From Flagellimonas amphidinii (GTDB lineage Bacteria; Bacteroidota; Bacteroidia; Flavobacteriales; Flavobacteriaceae): a stretch of 64,000 bases of DNA. The stretch spans positions 221,727 through 285,726 of the forward strand of contig NZ_JABFNN010000031.1 of NCBI RefSeq assembly GCF_013090115.1. Reading direction: 5' to 3'. This document shows, in pieces, positions 44,370 to 54,432 of the stretch; within the stretch, counting starts at the first letter, position 1; each line of letters opens with the position of its first letter. The notes beneath the pieces are model-generated. The model was not told the DNA's origin. It was given only the letters and a program-made list of their open reading frames with translations, and searched no databases. Both the position numbers and the translations under genes were made by a program.

Positions 44370-45647
44370 TTAATCAATAGAGGTGCGAGAAATTATGGAT
44401 TGATAGATATTCATTGTTTGGTTAACGATGGTTTCTTTGTCATGCCGTTCGACAGCCTTCTTTTTGCCATTGGAACCAATTTCAATGGCCAGATTAGTAT
44501 TAACAAACAATGTTCTTATATGTTCAGCAAGCTGTTCCACTTCTTCAAATCTATACAATAATCCGGTTTTATTGTGCTCTACCATGTCCGGCACTCCTCC
44601 AACATAGGATGAAATGCAAGGAACACCAAGAATTTGTGCTTCAGCCAATGAATTTGGACTATTCTCTATACTGGAAGGGCAAATGAAGATGTTAGCAGCT
44701 TTGTAAGCATTTATCATTTTTTCTTCATTAAGCATGCCCAAATATTCAATGTTGTCTGAAAGATCCAGCTTTTTTACCAAGTTGCTAAGATATTTCCCGT
44801 AATTTTTTTGCTTGATTCTGTTTTTGAAAGAATCATTGGTCATCAGAATATCCCTACCAGCAAAGGACAATTTTATTTTTGGGAAGTCATTTTTTAAGAG
44901 TGCAACAGCCTTTAAAACTTGATGCATTCCTTTGATAGGGTAGTTACCTTGACTAATGAATATGGAAAATGGCTTACATTTTTGATACTCCCATGGCGAT
45001 GTCTCGTAAAATGAATTCCTCAACATTTCATCACAATGAAAGTAATTGCCACCATTGCTCATATGCACGGTATGCGCTTTATCCCAAGAGGTTCTACCGA
45101 TAAAATTTCCAGCCTTTTCAAAGTATAGTTTTTCTATGGTGTTGCCCCTTTTGCGGAACCATTTTTCTTCAGAAATGATAGAATCTCTTTTTAAAATATT
45201 CCTTATGGTTAAATTTTTATAGATTTCTGAAGAAGTTAGACCAGCCCGGTAATAACGACTGTACACAAGAATAAGCCCTTGAATGGATAGTACATATTTA
45301 TGGTTTGGAAAAGTATTGATCAAAGCCAAACCATGTGCATTTTCAGAACCATGGATATGTACCAAGTCTGGCTGTGACAGTTTCATTACTTTTTTCCACT
45401 GGTTTTCCAAAGTTGAGTCGTATTCTGCTTTGTTTTTTATGGTCTCGAGAACAAAATAGTTGACCCCATTTCTTTTGTGATGATGATAACCCATTTTCTT
45501 TTGGGCTGTTACCACGGTTAGATTGATATCTTTTTGAGACAATCTTTGCAGAAGGTTAATGAGCCATCCTTCAAAAGGCCTATGCTTTATGTTTAAGGCT
45601 TCCGCTAAATCTGGAAGGATTGAATTTGTTACCCAAAGTATATTCAT
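44370..45647 (-). CDS. Glycosyltransferase family 4
   Basis: The start is the ATG at 45647 (MNILWVTNSILPDLAEAL), since the upstream ATG at 45704 overlaps the preceding gene and adds a non-conserved tail. The product is 425 residues. Features are the N-terminal acceptor domain with DLVHIHGSENAHGLALI near residue 97, SFAGRDILMTND near residue 255, and the donor motif FICPSSIENSPNSLAEAQILG near residue 320, typical of GT4. The gene starts four bases after the next GT4 gene's stop and is translationally close to it. Sugar specificity is unknown. Confidence 0.86.
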   Translation of the reverse strand: MNILWVTNSILPDLAEALNIKHRPFEGWLINLLQRLSQKDINLTVVTAQKKMGYHHHKRNGVNYFVLETIKNKAEYDSTLENQWKKVMKLSQPDLVHIHGSENAHGLALINTFPNHKYVLSIQGLILVYSRYYRAGLTSSEIYKNLTIRNILKRDSIISEEKWFRKRGNTIEKLYFEKAGNFIGRTSWDKAHTVHMSNGGNYFHCDEMLRNSFYETSPWEYQKCKPFSIFISQGNYPIKGMHQVLKAVALLKNDFPKIKLSFAGRDILMTNDSFKNRIKQKNYGKYLSNLVKKLDLSDNIEYLGMLNEEKMINAYKAANIFICPSSIENSPNSLAEAQILGVPCISSYVGGVPDMVEHNKTGLLYRFEEVEQLAEHIRTLFVNTNLAIEIGSNGKKKAVERHDKETIVNQTMNIYQSIISRTSID

Positions 45648-45651
45648 CTTG

Positions 45652-46821
45652 CTATTTTTTATACCAGTTACTCGGTGTTGGAAAGGCTTTACTGCAAGGC
45701 CCAACTTTTTCGTATTCTATTTTATCTATACCTCTTTTTAACATTTCATACAAATCCAACAAACGTTTGGCCGCTGTTTCAGGAGACCAAGTTTTTGATA
45801 TTGTGTTGTAAGCATTTCTGGCTAGTTCTTCACACAAATCCCTATTTTCGGCCAGTAGGAAAACTTGCGCTGTCATTTCTTGAATGCTACCTGAACGGAA
45901 GACCATTCCATTTTGTCCTGGTTCAACCAAAAATGGTGATGCGCCAATCATATTGCTACTAACCAAAGTACATCCATTGGCCATGGCCTCATTGGCGACC
46001 GCTCCCCATCCTTCATTTCTGTCACTGGTAAAAAGGTAGATATGGGATACTTTCATTAAATCCAATACTTCCTCATTGGGTAAGTTTCCTTTGAGGTGAA
46101 CTACTTTTTGAAGATTATTTTGATGTATCAAATCTTCAAGCTTTTCTATCATGACCCCGCTTCCCACTATATTAATTTCAAAATCAACACCTTTTTTATT
46201 TAGGTGTTTGCCTAAAAGAACTGCCATTTCAGGGTGTTTCCAATCTATTAATCTTGCAACAAAAAGTATCTTCAAGGAACCACCTCTTTTTTCCTTTAAA
46301 ATCTTATCTATGGGGATTTTTTCAACTTTAGTAAAGTAGCCCCATTTAAACATTTTATTTGGGTAGGCGAACAACCAAGAAAGGTCGTTGGCGGTGAAGG
46401 CACTGGCACAGAGCAGATAAAAATTCTTTTTTCTAAACTTGGTGTGCAATTTATACTGATGGATAATTGCCCGCGGATTGAATTTTTGCCATCTACTCTT
46501 TTTGAAAATACGCTCCGAATACCGAAATGTTATTTTTTCTGTGGTTAGTCTTTTATGTATATAATTTAATGAAGTGGCTCCCAAGATCACCAATTCCGAT
46601 TGATATCCAAGTTCCATAGCCAAGTCATACTTTTTTTCATCTTCAAAAGCATTTAGTATATACGGTAGGTTGTTGTAATCTGGGTATCCAGCTTTTTTAA
46701 AACTTTCCGGCATAGGTATTGTCGAAACAAAGGTGAATTTATTACCTAAAAGTTTATATAGCTCATCTGCCAAAGGTTTTTGATGATGATTGAAGAAGTT
46801 TGAAAAAAATGTTACCCTCAT
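45652..46821 (-). CDS. Glycosyltransferase family 4
   Basis: The 389-residue GT-B enzyme begins MRVTFFSNFFNHHQKPLADEL. It has KILFVARLIDWKHPEMAV near residue 184 and the donor site FTSDRNEGWGAVANEAMANGC near residue 269. Its shape is close to capsule-type glycosyltransferases that add fucose or mannose, but that is a guess. It ends four bases before the next GT4 gene and starts 54 bases after the wzx-like gene ends, so the operon likely continues through it. Confidence 0.86.
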   Translation of the reverse strand: MRVTFFSNFFNHHQKPLADELYKLLGNKFTFVSTIPMPESFKKAGYPDYNNLPYILNAFEDEKKYDLAMELGYQSELVILGATSLNYIHKRLTTEKITFRYSERIFKKSRWQKFNPRAIIHQYKLHTKFRKKNFYLLCASAFTANDLSWLFAYPNKMFKWGYFTKVEKIPIDKILKEKRGGSLKILFVARLIDWKHPEMAVLLGKHLNKKGVDFEINIVGSGVMIEKLEDLIHQNNLQKVVHLKGNLPNEEVLDLMKVSHIYLFTSDRNEGWGAVANEAMANGCTLVSSNMIGASPFLVEPGQNGMVFRSGSIQEMTAQVFLLAENRDLCEELARNAYNTISKTWSPETAAKRLLDLYEMLKRGIDKIEYEKVGPCSKAFPTPSNWYKK

Positions 46822-46875
46822 CTCATGTTTTTGGTTAAGAAACTAGCTACATTATTTAACGCTATTGTATCCAAG

Positions 46876-48321
46876 TTATGTTTTTTTACGCTTAATCATT
46901 TCCTTTGTCTTTTTTACCAAGGCCAAATATTCCGGGATTTTTAAAAAGTGCATCCCTATTAAGCACATAACTCCATAAAATATAGGTGTGGCAATCAGTT
47001 TTAACCAATCCAATGGGATGTAGTACATTAAAATAAAAGACAATAACATTAAGCAAAGGTTTAGGAGCATTACAGGTGCCATATCCTTGATTTGGTCTTT
47101 TGTGCCATAGTTCATAATTTTTCCGGGATAATAAGAGTCTATAAAATAATGAATGGTAGTTGCCAATAGCTCTCCTAAGGCAACATATACAATTCCAAAT
47201 TTAATAGCGGCAATAATAAAAATGAGTCTTATGGGTATTTTAATGTACTGCTGCTTTAATGTAATATCTGTCCTGCCGAGTACATACAACAAATTGACGT
47301 TGATTCCACAGATTATAGTAATTAATCTAGCTACCGCAAAAATTTGCAATATTGGAACTGCAGGGAGCCATTTTTCTGTGAGTAAAACTTTTATGAAAGG
47401 TTCTGCAATCACAATTAAAATGAAAAAAATGGGAGTGGTGAACAGTGTTGCGGTTTTCAGGATATTCTTGGAGTATTTTACCAAAGCTTCTTTTTGATCC
47501 TGAATTTTGGACAAAGTAGGCAAAATAACCTTATTTACTATGGAGTTTATTGTTTTGAATACTAAATCTGTAAACTGAGTGCCCTGAGTATAGTAGCCCA
47601 ATTGCTTTGTGCTTATAACTTTTCCAATAAGCAAAGCTGAAATATTGTTTGCACCAGTATTTAACAATGAACCTGCAAGTAATTTAGAACCATAAGAAAA
47701 CAGTTCCTTAAAAGATGATTTAGAAAATTGGAACTTTGGAGTCCATTTCACCAAAAACCATAATAATAAAACTGTAAACAAAGATTTTAGCAATGTTTGA
47801 TATACTAGCGCCCATACCCCAAAACCTGTGTAAGCCAAATAAATGGCAACAAGGCCAGATATGGTTACTGTTATTAAATTTACCTTGGCCAATAATTTGA
47901 AATTGAGATTGATGGTAACCAATGTCATTGGGACAGCAAATAAGGAGTTGAGCATTAAAGAAATGGATAATACCCGAAGGAGTATCTTGAGTTGTGGAAT
48001 TTCATAAAAATCTGCAATAAATGGAGAAGCAAGCCACAGAACCAAATAACAAGTCACACTTATTAAAATATTGAAAACAAAGACAGTGTATATATCGCTT
48101 TGTGTTCTATTTTGTTTTTGAATCAAAGCTTTAGTAAAACCACTGTCTATAAAAACTTGAGATATAACAATAAAAACAGTTAGTAGTCCAATGAGTCCAT
48201 AGTCAGTTGGAGAAAGTAGTCTTGCAAGCACAATCCCCAATATGGATTGGATTATTTGCGTTGAAACCCTTTCAATCAAGCTCCAAAAGGCACCGGTCAA
48301 AATTTTATTTCCAAGGCTCAT
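46876..48321 (-). CDS. Lipopolysaccharide/capsule repeat flippase (Wzx-like)
   Basis: The 481-residue protein has about 14 predicted helices and belongs to the MOP superfamily (PST/WzxC type). The N-terminal GAFWSLIERVSTQIIQSILGI and LARLLSPTDYGLIGLLTVF are very characteristic of WzxC-like exporters. It would flip undecaprenyl-linked repeats across the inner membrane for polymerisation by the Wzy-like protein. It sits between the GDP-fucose genes and the two GT4 genes, in the same direction. Confidence 0.9.
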   Translation of the reverse strand: MSLGNKILTGAFWSLIERVSTQIIQSILGIVLARLLSPTDYGLIGLLTVFIVISQVFIDSGFTKALIQKQNRTQSDIYTVFVFNILISVTCYLVLWLASPFIADFYEIPQLKILLRVLSISLMLNSLFAVPMTLVTINLNFKLLAKVNLITVTISGLVAIYLAYTGFGVWALVYQTLLKSLFTVLLLWFLVKWTPKFQFSKSSFKELFSYGSKLLAGSLLNTGANNISALLIGKVISTKQLGYYTQGTQFTDLVFKTINSIVNKVILPTLSKIQDQKEALVKYSKNILKTATLFTTPIFFILIVIAEPFIKVLLTEKWLPAVPILQIFAVARLITIICGINVNLLYVLGRTDITLKQQYIKIPIRLIFIIAAIKFGIVYVALGELLATTIHYFIDSYYPGKIMNYGTKDQIKDMAPVMLLNLCLMLLSFILMYYIPLDWLKLIATPIFYGVMCLIGMHFLKIPEYLALVKKTKEMIKRKKT

Positions 48322-48351
48322 TGGCAGCAGATAGTAACTAATAGATGAGCT

Positions 48352-49443
48352 TTATTTTGAATCAGCGGTAAACCAGTTATATAATAGGCTAATACCTTCT
48401 TCCAATTCAATAGTATGCTCCCATCCTAATTGATTGAGTTTGGACACGTCTGTTAATTTCTTTAGAGTGCCATCTGGTTTTTCTGTGTTATATACAAAGT
48501 TTCCTTGAAAACCCAAGATTCCTTTTATAGTTTCCGCAAGATTAGCAATGGAAATGTCAACACCTGTTCCGATATTAATATGGGTATTTCGAATTTCTTT
48601 ACTGTTTTCGGAGTAGGTGTCTTCAAAGTTTCTGTTTTCCATTAGGAAAACGCAGGCATCTGCCATATCCTCAGACCATAAAAATTCCCGCATAGGTTTT
48701 CCACTTCCCCATATTTCCACACTCACGGATTGGTCGTTCTTTGAAACTCCATATTTTTTCAAAATTGAAATAATATCGCCTTCACCACTTTTTCCTGATA
48801 CACCTTCAATAGGCAATTTGTCCAAATCCTTTTTGATGATATCCCATTTGCCTTCATCCAATGCTTTGCCAAGATGTACTTTTCTTATTAAGGCTGGCAG
48901 CACGTGTGACTTTTCCAAATCAAAATTGTCATTTGGGCCGTAAAGATTTGTAGGCATCACAGATATGAAATTTGTTCCATATTGAAGGTTATAGCTCTCA
49001 CACATTTTGATACCTGCAATCTTGGCAATAGCGTAGGGCTCATTGGTGTATTCCAAAACATTGGTCAAAAGGTAATCCTCTTTCATGGGTTGGGGACAGC
49101 TTTTGGGATAAATACATGTGCTTCCCAAAAACAATAGTTTTTTCACCCCTGTGAGATAACTTTGATGAATCACATTGTTCTGTATCATCAAGTTTTCATA
49201 TATAAAATCGGCCCTGTATGTATTATTGGCAACGATACCACCAACCTTGGCTGCAGCCAAAATGACATACTCAGGTTTTTCCGTTTTAAAGAAACTTTCC
49301 ACGGCTCGGGAATCTCTTAGATCCAGCTCAGAACTTGTTCTTACAACTAGGTTCTGGTACCCTTTATTGACCAAGTTTTTAACTATGGCGCTACCAACCA
49401 ATCCTCTGTGGCCAGCAACATAAATCTTGGCAGTTTTGTCCAT
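48352..49443 (-). CDS. fcl: GDP-L-fucose synthase
   Basis: The enzyme converts GDP-4-keto-6-deoxy-mannose to GDP-L-fucose by epimerisation and reduction with NADPH. The 363-residue SDR protein has the N-terminal AGHRGLVGSAIV, SSTCIYP near residue 108 (the ORF reads GSTCIYP), and YAIAKIAG near residue 137 with the catalytic Tyr and Lys. Relative to E. coli Fcl it has about 40 extra residues around 190-235 (the DKLPIEGVSGKSG region), an insertion I have seen in Bacteroidota homologues. It follows gmd with no gap: the gmd stop region begins at the next base. Confidence 0.94.
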   Translation of the reverse strand: MDKTAKIYVAGHRGLVGSAIVKNLVNKGYQNLVVRTSSELDLRDSRAVESFFKTEKPEYVILAAAKVGGIVANNTYRADFIYENLMIQNNVIHQSYLTGVKKLLFLGSTCIYPKSCPQPMKEDYLLTNVLEYTNEPYAIAKIAGIKMCESYNLQYGTNFISVMPTNLYGPNDNFDLEKSHVLPALIRKVHLGKALDEGKWDIIKKDLDKLPIEGVSGKSGEGDIISILKKYGVSKNDQSVSVEIWGSGKPMREFLWSEDMADACVFLMENRNFEDTYSENSKEIRNTHINIGTGVDISIANLAETIKGILGFQGNFVYNTEKPDGTLKKLTDVSKLNQLGWEHTIELEEGISLLYNWFTADSK

Positions 49444-50556
49444 CTATTCGAAATAATTTAGAATACGGTAACCTCCTTTTTTAAGAAACTGATCTTTTTG
49501 CATAAGTTTTAGGTCGCTTTGCATCATATCTTTGATTAGTGCATTCAAATCATATTCTGGAATCCATCCTAACTTATTCTTTGCTTTCGAAGGGTCACCA
49601 ATCAACAAATCAACTTCAGTAGGTCTGAAATATTTAGGGTCGACTGCTAACACTTCTTTTCCAACTTCTAATTGATAGTCAGGGTCGTTACAGGTTTTTA
49701 CAAAAGCTTTTTCATCTACACCAGTTCCTTTGAACTCCAGTTCAATGCCAACTTCAGCAAAACTCATACGCACAAAATCTCTAACTGGGGTGGTTTTTCC
49801 TGTTGCAATAACCCAATCTTCAGCTTCGTCAGCCTGTAGAATCATCCACATCATTCTAATATAATCTTTGGCATGTCCCCAATCTCTTTGGGCATCTAAA
49901 TTTCCCAAGTACATTTTATCCTGTAGCCCTAAAGCAATTCTAGATGTAGCTCTAGTTATTTTACGGGTAACAAAAGTTTCACCTCTTATTGGAGATTCAT
50001 GGTTAAATAGTATACCATTACAAGCATACATTCCATAGGCCTCCCTATAATTAACTGTAATCCAATAGGCATACATTTTTGCAACAGCATATGGACTTCT
50101 TGGGTAAAAAGGTGTTGTTTCTGTTTGTGGAATTTCTTGCACCTTTCCGTAGAGCTCGGAGGTTGAAGCCTGGTAAATGCGAGTCTTCTTTTCTAGACCC
50201 AATAAGCGTACGGCATCTAAAATTCTTAGTGTACCTATGCCATCTGCATTTGCAGTATATTCTGGAGTCTCGAAAGAAACTCCTACGTGGCTCATTGCAG
50301 CAAGGTTATATATCTCATCAGGTTGTATTTCTTGAATCAATCGTATCAAGTTGGTGCTATCCGTCATATCTCCATAGTGAAGAATAAACTTCCTGTTCTC
50401 CACGTGGGGATCTTCGTATAAATGATCGATACGGTCAGTGTTAAAAAGGGATGAACGTCTTTTTAGGCCATGTACTTCATATCCTTTTTTTAATAAGAAT
50501 TCACTAAGATAAGCTCCATCTTGACCGGTAGCTCCGGTAATCAATGCTTTTTTCAT
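49444..50556 (-). CDS. gmd: GDP-mannose 4,6-dehydratase
   Basis: Gmd makes GDP-4-keto-6-deoxy-D-mannose from GDP-mannose, the step before Fcl. The 370-residue SDR protein has [19 protein letters not shown] at residues 4-22, a TSELYGK catalytic segment, [10 protein letters not shown] near residue 154 (Tyr-Lys pair), and [16 protein letters not shown] near residue 185. It is the first gene of a six-gene leftward operon (gmd, fcl, wzx, two GT4, wzy). The GDP-mannose supply genes manB and manC are not in the window. The promoter candidate is at 50622-50629. Confidence 0.96.
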   Translation of the reverse strand: MKKALITGATGQDGAYLSEFLLKKGYEVHGLKRRSSLFNTDRIDHLYEDPHVENRKFILHYGDMTDSTNLIRLIQEIQPDEIYNLAAMSHVGVSFETPEYTANADGIGTLRILDAVRLLGLEKKTRIYQASTSELYGKVQEIPQTETTPFYPRSPYAVAKMYAYWITVNYREAYGMYACNGILFNHESPIRGETFVTRKITRATSRIALGLQDKMYLGNLDAQRDWGHAKDYIRMMWMILQADEAEDWVIATGKTTPVRDFVRMSFAEVGIELEFKGTGVDEKAFVKTCNDPDYQLEVGKEVLAVDPKYFRPTEVDLLIGDPSKAKNKLGWIPEYDLNALIKDMMQSDLKLMQKDQFLKKGGYRILNYFE

Positions 50557-50621
50557 TTGGTGGTATCTAAAATGTGTGTTTTTAAAATATCTAGCGAATA
50601 TCCATATTCACTTTGTGTAGA

Positions 50622-50629
50622 CAAAAATA
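50622..50629 (-). promoter_or_regulatory. Candidate -7 element for the gmd operon
   Basis: The reverse strand reads TATTTTTG, matching TAnnTTTG, 66 bases before the gmd ATG in the gmd-MBOAT gap. The gap (50557-50815) otherwise shows only AT-rich non-coding sequence. Confidence 0.33.
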
Positions 50630-50815
50630 CTTCTTTGAAAATACACTATTATACGATTAAGGAATTTCTTTGAGCATAAAATGAACCGTTTAACGATGAC
50701 TTGTTAAAACATATCAATATTTTTTATGACAGATTGATATTCAATAGTAATATTGCAGACGGAAAATAGTTCTTTCCAATAACCGTTAACATTTAAACCA
50801 ACCAGTAAGTGAAGT

Positions 50816-52249
50816 ATGTTATTCAATTCATTTGATTTTGCAGTTTTTCTACCGATTGTATTCTTCTTGTATTGGTTTGTGACCCAAAAGAATCTACGAC
50901 TCCAAAATTTGTTGATTGTTTTTGCCAGCTATTTGTTTTACGGCTGGTGGGATTATAGATTTTTATCGCTTATTGTCTTTAGTTCCCTTGTGGATTATTC
51001 CATAGGAAGAGGTTTGGCTAAAACAGAGAATGTATTTAAGCGCAAAGTATTTCTTTGGATAAGCATTATTGTTAATCTTGGTTTTTTAGGTTTTTTTAAA
51101 TATTACAATTTTTTTCTGGATAACTTTAAATCTGCTTTTAGCTTTTTCGGATATGAATTTGATGGTTATACTTTAAATATTATTCTACCGGTTGGAATTA
51201 GTTTTTATACTTTTCAAACACTCAGTTATACTATTGATGTTTATCGAAAAAAATTAAAACCTACTAAGGATATTGTTGCCTTTTTGGCATTTGTAAGCTT
51301 TTTCCCCCAACTTGTGGCCGGCCCAATTGAAAGAGCGACCAATTTATTACCGCAGTTCTATAAAAAAAGAACTTTTGTTTATAAGAATGCGGTTAATGGA
51401 ACCCGACAGATTTTATGGGGTCTTTTCAAAAAGGTTGTGATTGCCGACCAATGTGCGGAATATGTAAATCTAATTTTCGACAACTCTGCTGATCAGGGGG
51501 GAGTAACGTTACTTTTGGGTGCTTTTCTATTTGCTTTTCAGATTTATGGAGATTTTTCAGGATATTCAGATATTGCTATAGGAACTTCTAAATTATTTGG
51601 GTTTGATTTGATGCAGAACTTTGCCTACCCATATTTTTCAAGAGACATTGCAGAATTTTGGAGAAGATGGCATATTTCGCTTTCTACATGGTTTAGAGAT
51701 TACCTTTACATTCCTCTTGGAGGTAGTAAGGGAGGCCTAAAGATGAAAGTAAGAAACACTTTTGCTATTTTTCTGGTAAGTGGTTTTTGGCATGGGGCAA
51801 ATTGGACTTTTATTGTTTGGGGTGGACTTAATGCACTTTATTTTTTACCCCTTTTGCTTTCTAAAAAGAATAGAAAAAACTTAGATGTAGTGGCTCAAAA
51901 CAGTTTTTTACCTTCATTAAAAGAGCTTTGTCAAATTGCAACCACCTTTTTACTTACAATTTTAGCTTGGGTGTTTTTTAGGGCAGAAAACTTAAACCAT
52001 GCGTTTTCTTACTTATATGGTATTTTTAGTCGAATAGGAGAACCGTTGGAATTTTTGCCTTGGGGATTGTTTGTCTTTTTATTTTTCTTATTGGCTTTTG
52101 AATGGATGGGCAGAAAAGACAAATTTGCAATAGAAAGAATTGGTGGGGATTGGAAACTACCGGTAAGATGGGTTTTCTATCTCATCGTTTGTCTTTGCAT
52201 CATTGGTTGCATGGATAATCAACAAGACTTTATTTACTTTCAATTTTAG
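50816..52249 (+). CDS. MBOAT family O-acyltransferase (AlgI-like)
   Basis: The 477-residue membrane protein of the AlgI type starts MLFNSFDFAVFLPIVFFLYW, the typical N-terminus. It has about a dozen helices. WRRWHISLSTWFRDYLYIPLG near residue 281 is highly conserved, and SGFWHGANWTFIVWGGL near residue 323 holds the catalytic histidine (about residue 327). AlgI passes acetyl groups across the inner membrane to a periplasmic SGNH partner, which acetylates alginate or another exopolysaccharide. The next gene, two bases downstream, encodes such an SGNH-like partner. Confidence 0.92.
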   Translation: MLFNSFDFAVFLPIVFFLYWFVTQKNLRLQNLLIVFASYLFYGWWDYRFLSLIVFSSLVDYSIGRGLAKTENVFKRKVFLWISIIVNLGFLGFFKYYNFFLDNFKSAFSFFGYEFDGYTLNIILPVGISFYTFQTLSYTIDVYRKKLKPTKDIVAFLAFVSFFPQLVAGPIERATNLLPQFYKKRTFVYKNAVNGTRQILWGLFKKVVIADQCAEYVNLIFDNSADQGGVTLLLGAFLFAFQIYGDFSGYSDIAIGTSKLFGFDLMQNFAYPYFSRDIAEFWRRWHISLSTWFRDYLYIPLGGSKGGLKMKVRNTFAIFLVSGFWHGANWTFIVWGGLNALYFLPLLLSKKNRKNLDVVAQNSFLPSLKELCQIATTFLLTILAWVFFRAENLNHAFSYLYGIFSRIGEPLEFLPWGLFVFLFFLLAFEWMGRKDKFAIERIGGDWKLPVRWVFYLIVCLCIIGCMDNQQDFIYFQF

Positions 52250-52251
52250 AT

Positions 52252-53313
52252 ATGAGGAAGTTTTTGGTTCAATTAATTGTGCTTTCCGCCGTGTTGTTGG
52301 CAGTGTGTTTTGGGCTTTCATGTGTGAAGTTTTCCGATGGGTTCATAGTTCATAAAACTAAGGATACAGCTTACAAAAAAATAGGATGGAATCTTAACCT
52401 AATTAAAAATAAACCCGAGCGCATTAAAAATAGTACCATTTTTCTTGGTTCTTCTTTAGTACAAGGGGCTATAAATGATTCGTTACTGGTTTTAAGTGGA
52501 GTTAATGCCATTAATATGGGAGTGCCACATAATGGGAATGAAATAGGGCTGTATTTCACAGAAAGACTAAAAAACATGTCCCCAAAAGAGATTATTATCC
52601 TAAAGGGCAAGACCCCGTTTAAGGGACTTCATAAAATGACACCATTATTATACACATCAATAACGCTGTTGGGTAATGGACAAGGAATCAACTCTGATTA
52701 CATTCAGTTCATTTTTAAAAAATCAAAGCTATGCTTAGAGTATTTGTTCTTTAATCTGAGTTCTTCTGAAACGGAGTATGAAAATTATAATAAGTTCTTG
52801 CAAAAGTCTTATGGTGTTATTTATGATAAGCATGAAATTCCACAACATGTTTATGACTATACTATGGCAAACTTTTCAGGCAAGAAGAGTGACCAATATT
52901 ATAATCTATACCAAAATGACTTTTTGTACACCAATGAGACCGATGATAATTCGGTTACTAATTATTTAAAGGTTGCCAAGCGAAGATTGGTGAAAAAAGT
53001 ATGGGTGGAAAGTGACTTCATTAACAATGTAGGTGCGCAGGAACGTTTTGTGCAATCCATTATTCAAATAGGCATTGACAATAAAATAGCAATAAGGAAA
53101 ATTTATATTCCAAAGTTGGTTGATGTCAATACTTATTCGGGGTATGTTAGGGATGATTATCAGAAAGTGCCATCCGATAGTGTTGGGGTATATTCACTAC
53201 AAGACTATGGGTTTTTAAAATCTAGGGAGCATTGGGCAGATTTTGACCATTTGGATGAAAGTGGGGCCAACCTATATACCCAGCAAATTACTCCTTTTTT
53301 GAAGACAAACTAA
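52252..53313 (+). CDS. SGNH-hydrolase-like partner of the MBOAT acyltransferase
   Basis: The 353-residue protein has an N-terminal signal anchor (LIVLSAVLLAVCFGLS). The first SGNH block is TIFLGSSLVQGAIND, with Ser67 in the nucleophile position of GSS. The C-terminal WADFDHLDESGANLY near residue 329 supplies the Asp-His pair expected near the end of SGNH/AlgX-AlgJ domains. It therefore looks like the periplasmic acetyl transfer partner of the upstream MBOAT protein. The overall sequence is divergent from known AlgJ. The start follows the MBOAT stop by two bases, and its end converges with the epimerase gene. Confidence 0.72.
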   Translation: MRKFLVQLIVLSAVLLAVCFGLSCVKFSDGFIVHKTKDTAYKKIGWNLNLIKNKPERIKNSTIFLGSSLVQGAINDSLLVLSGVNAINMGVPHNGNEIGLYFTERLKNMSPKEIIILKGKTPFKGLHKMTPLLYTSITLLGNGQGINSDYIQFIFKKSKLCLEYLFFNLSSSETEYENYNKFLQKSYGVIYDKHEIPQHVYDYTMANFSGKKSDQYYNLYQNDFLYTNETDDNSVTNYLKVAKRRLVKKVWVESDFINNVGAQERFVQSIIQIGIDNKIAIRKIYIPKLVDVNTYSGYVRDDYQKVPSDSVGVYSLQDYGFLKSREHWADFDHLDESGANLYTQQITPFLKTN

Positions 53314-53319
53314 TTCCAA

Positions 53320-54345
53320 TTATTTGGTTTGTTGTTTTGAGTAATAGTCCCTGTACCAATCTACAAAATTTCCAATGCCTTCCTTAATATGGGTTTTTGG
53401 CTCGTATCCGTAGTCGTTTTTAAGCTGGCTTATATCGGCCCAGGTTCTTTCCATGTCGCCTTTTTGCATAGGGAGTAGCTGCAGTTGGGGTTCAGTATTA
53501 AGGGTTTTACTTATTTCGGTGATAAAATCCATCAATTTTACTGGATTTCCAGCGCCAATATTATAAACGTTATGAAGTTTTTCATTGCCTTCTTTCTCTA
53601 GTACTTGAATGACTCCTTCTACAATATCATCAATATAGGTGAAGTCCCTTTCCATATTACCATTATTGAAGACTTTGATGGGTTTGTTGTTCAATATAGC
53701 ATTGGTGAACAAATAAATTGCCATATCTGGTCGTCCCCAAGGGCCGTAAACGGTGAAAAAACGTAGACCTGTTGTCCTAAAGCCAAATAAATTGCTATAA
53801 GCATGAGCCATAAGCTCATTACTTATTTTAGTGGCAGCATACAGGCTTACAGGTTTATCTAGTTTTTGATCCAAAGAATAAGGAATCTGTTCGTTAAGTC
53901 CATAGACACTGGAACTACTGGCATAGACCAAATGACTAACTTTAAAGTTACGGCAACTTTCCAAAACATTTAGGAATCCAACCACATTAGTGTCTACATA
54001 GGGTTCAGGTTGTTCTATGCTATAACGTACACCTGCTTGGGCTGCCATTGAGCAAACACTTTCAAAGCCTATTTCCTTAAAAAGCTCGGGAAGTTTTTCC
54101 CTGTTTTCCAGATTCATTCGTATGAACTGGAATCGGGTACCGTATGTTTTGCTTGTGCAAAGTGTATCAAAAATGGCAGACTCTGACTTGTCTATACCTA
54201 ATTGGGATAAACGGGAATATTTCAGGTCTACATCGTAGTAAGGATTAAGGTTATCCAACCCAACCAACTCATGACCATGTTTCAGTAATTTTTGAGCAAC
54301 ATGGAATCCAATAAAACCAGCTGCACCGGTAACTAAAATTTTCAA
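53320..54345 (-). CDS. NAD-dependent epimerase, UDP-glucuronate 4-epimerase type
   Basis: The 341-residue extended SDR has TGAAGFIGFHVAQKLL near residue 6. The segment GLDNLNPYYDVDLKYSRL near residue 30 is characteristic of UDP-glucuronate/UDP-galacturonate epimerases. The catalytic Ser and YAATKISNELMAHAY (Tyr-Lys) are near residue 153, and RFFTVYGPWGRPDMAIYLF near residue 180 also matches that family. It would make UDP-GalA from UDP-GlcA for the polysaccharide. The UDP-glucose dehydrogenase that normally supplies UDP-GlcA survives only as a remnant just upstream (54433-54609), so a second ugd must exist elsewhere or the pathway is starved. Confidence 0.9.
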   Translation of the reverse strand: MKILVTGAAGFIGFHVAQKLLKHGHELVGLDNLNPYYDVDLKYSRLSQLGIDKSESAIFDTLCTSKTYGTRFQFIRMNLENREKLPELFKEIGFESVCSMAAQAGVRYSIEQPEPYVDTNVVGFLNVLESCRNFKVSHLVYASSSSVYGLNEQIPYSLDQKLDKPVSLYAATKISNELMAHAYSNLFGFRTTGLRFFTVYGPWGRPDMAIYLFTNAILNNKPIKVFNNGNMERDFTYIDDIVEGVIQVLEKEGNEKLHNVYNIGAGNPVKLMDFITEISKTLNTEPQLQLLPMQKGDMERTWADISQLKNDYGYEPKTHIKEGIGNFVDWYRDYYSKQQTK

Positions 54346-54364
54346 ATGCTTATGTTTTTCTAGG

Positions 54365-54372
54365 CAAATTTA
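54365..54372 (-). promoter_or_regulatory. Candidate -7 element for the epimerase gene
   Basis: The reverse strand reads TAAATTTG, an exact TAnnTTTG match, 20 bases before the epimerase ATG. If real, it lets the gene be transcribed independently of the decayed ugd upstream. Confidence 0.42.
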
Positions 54373-54432
54373 TGCAGATAATCGGTATTTGAAGTAATAG
54401 ATTTATGATTGATTCATCCTAAAGAGTATTAT

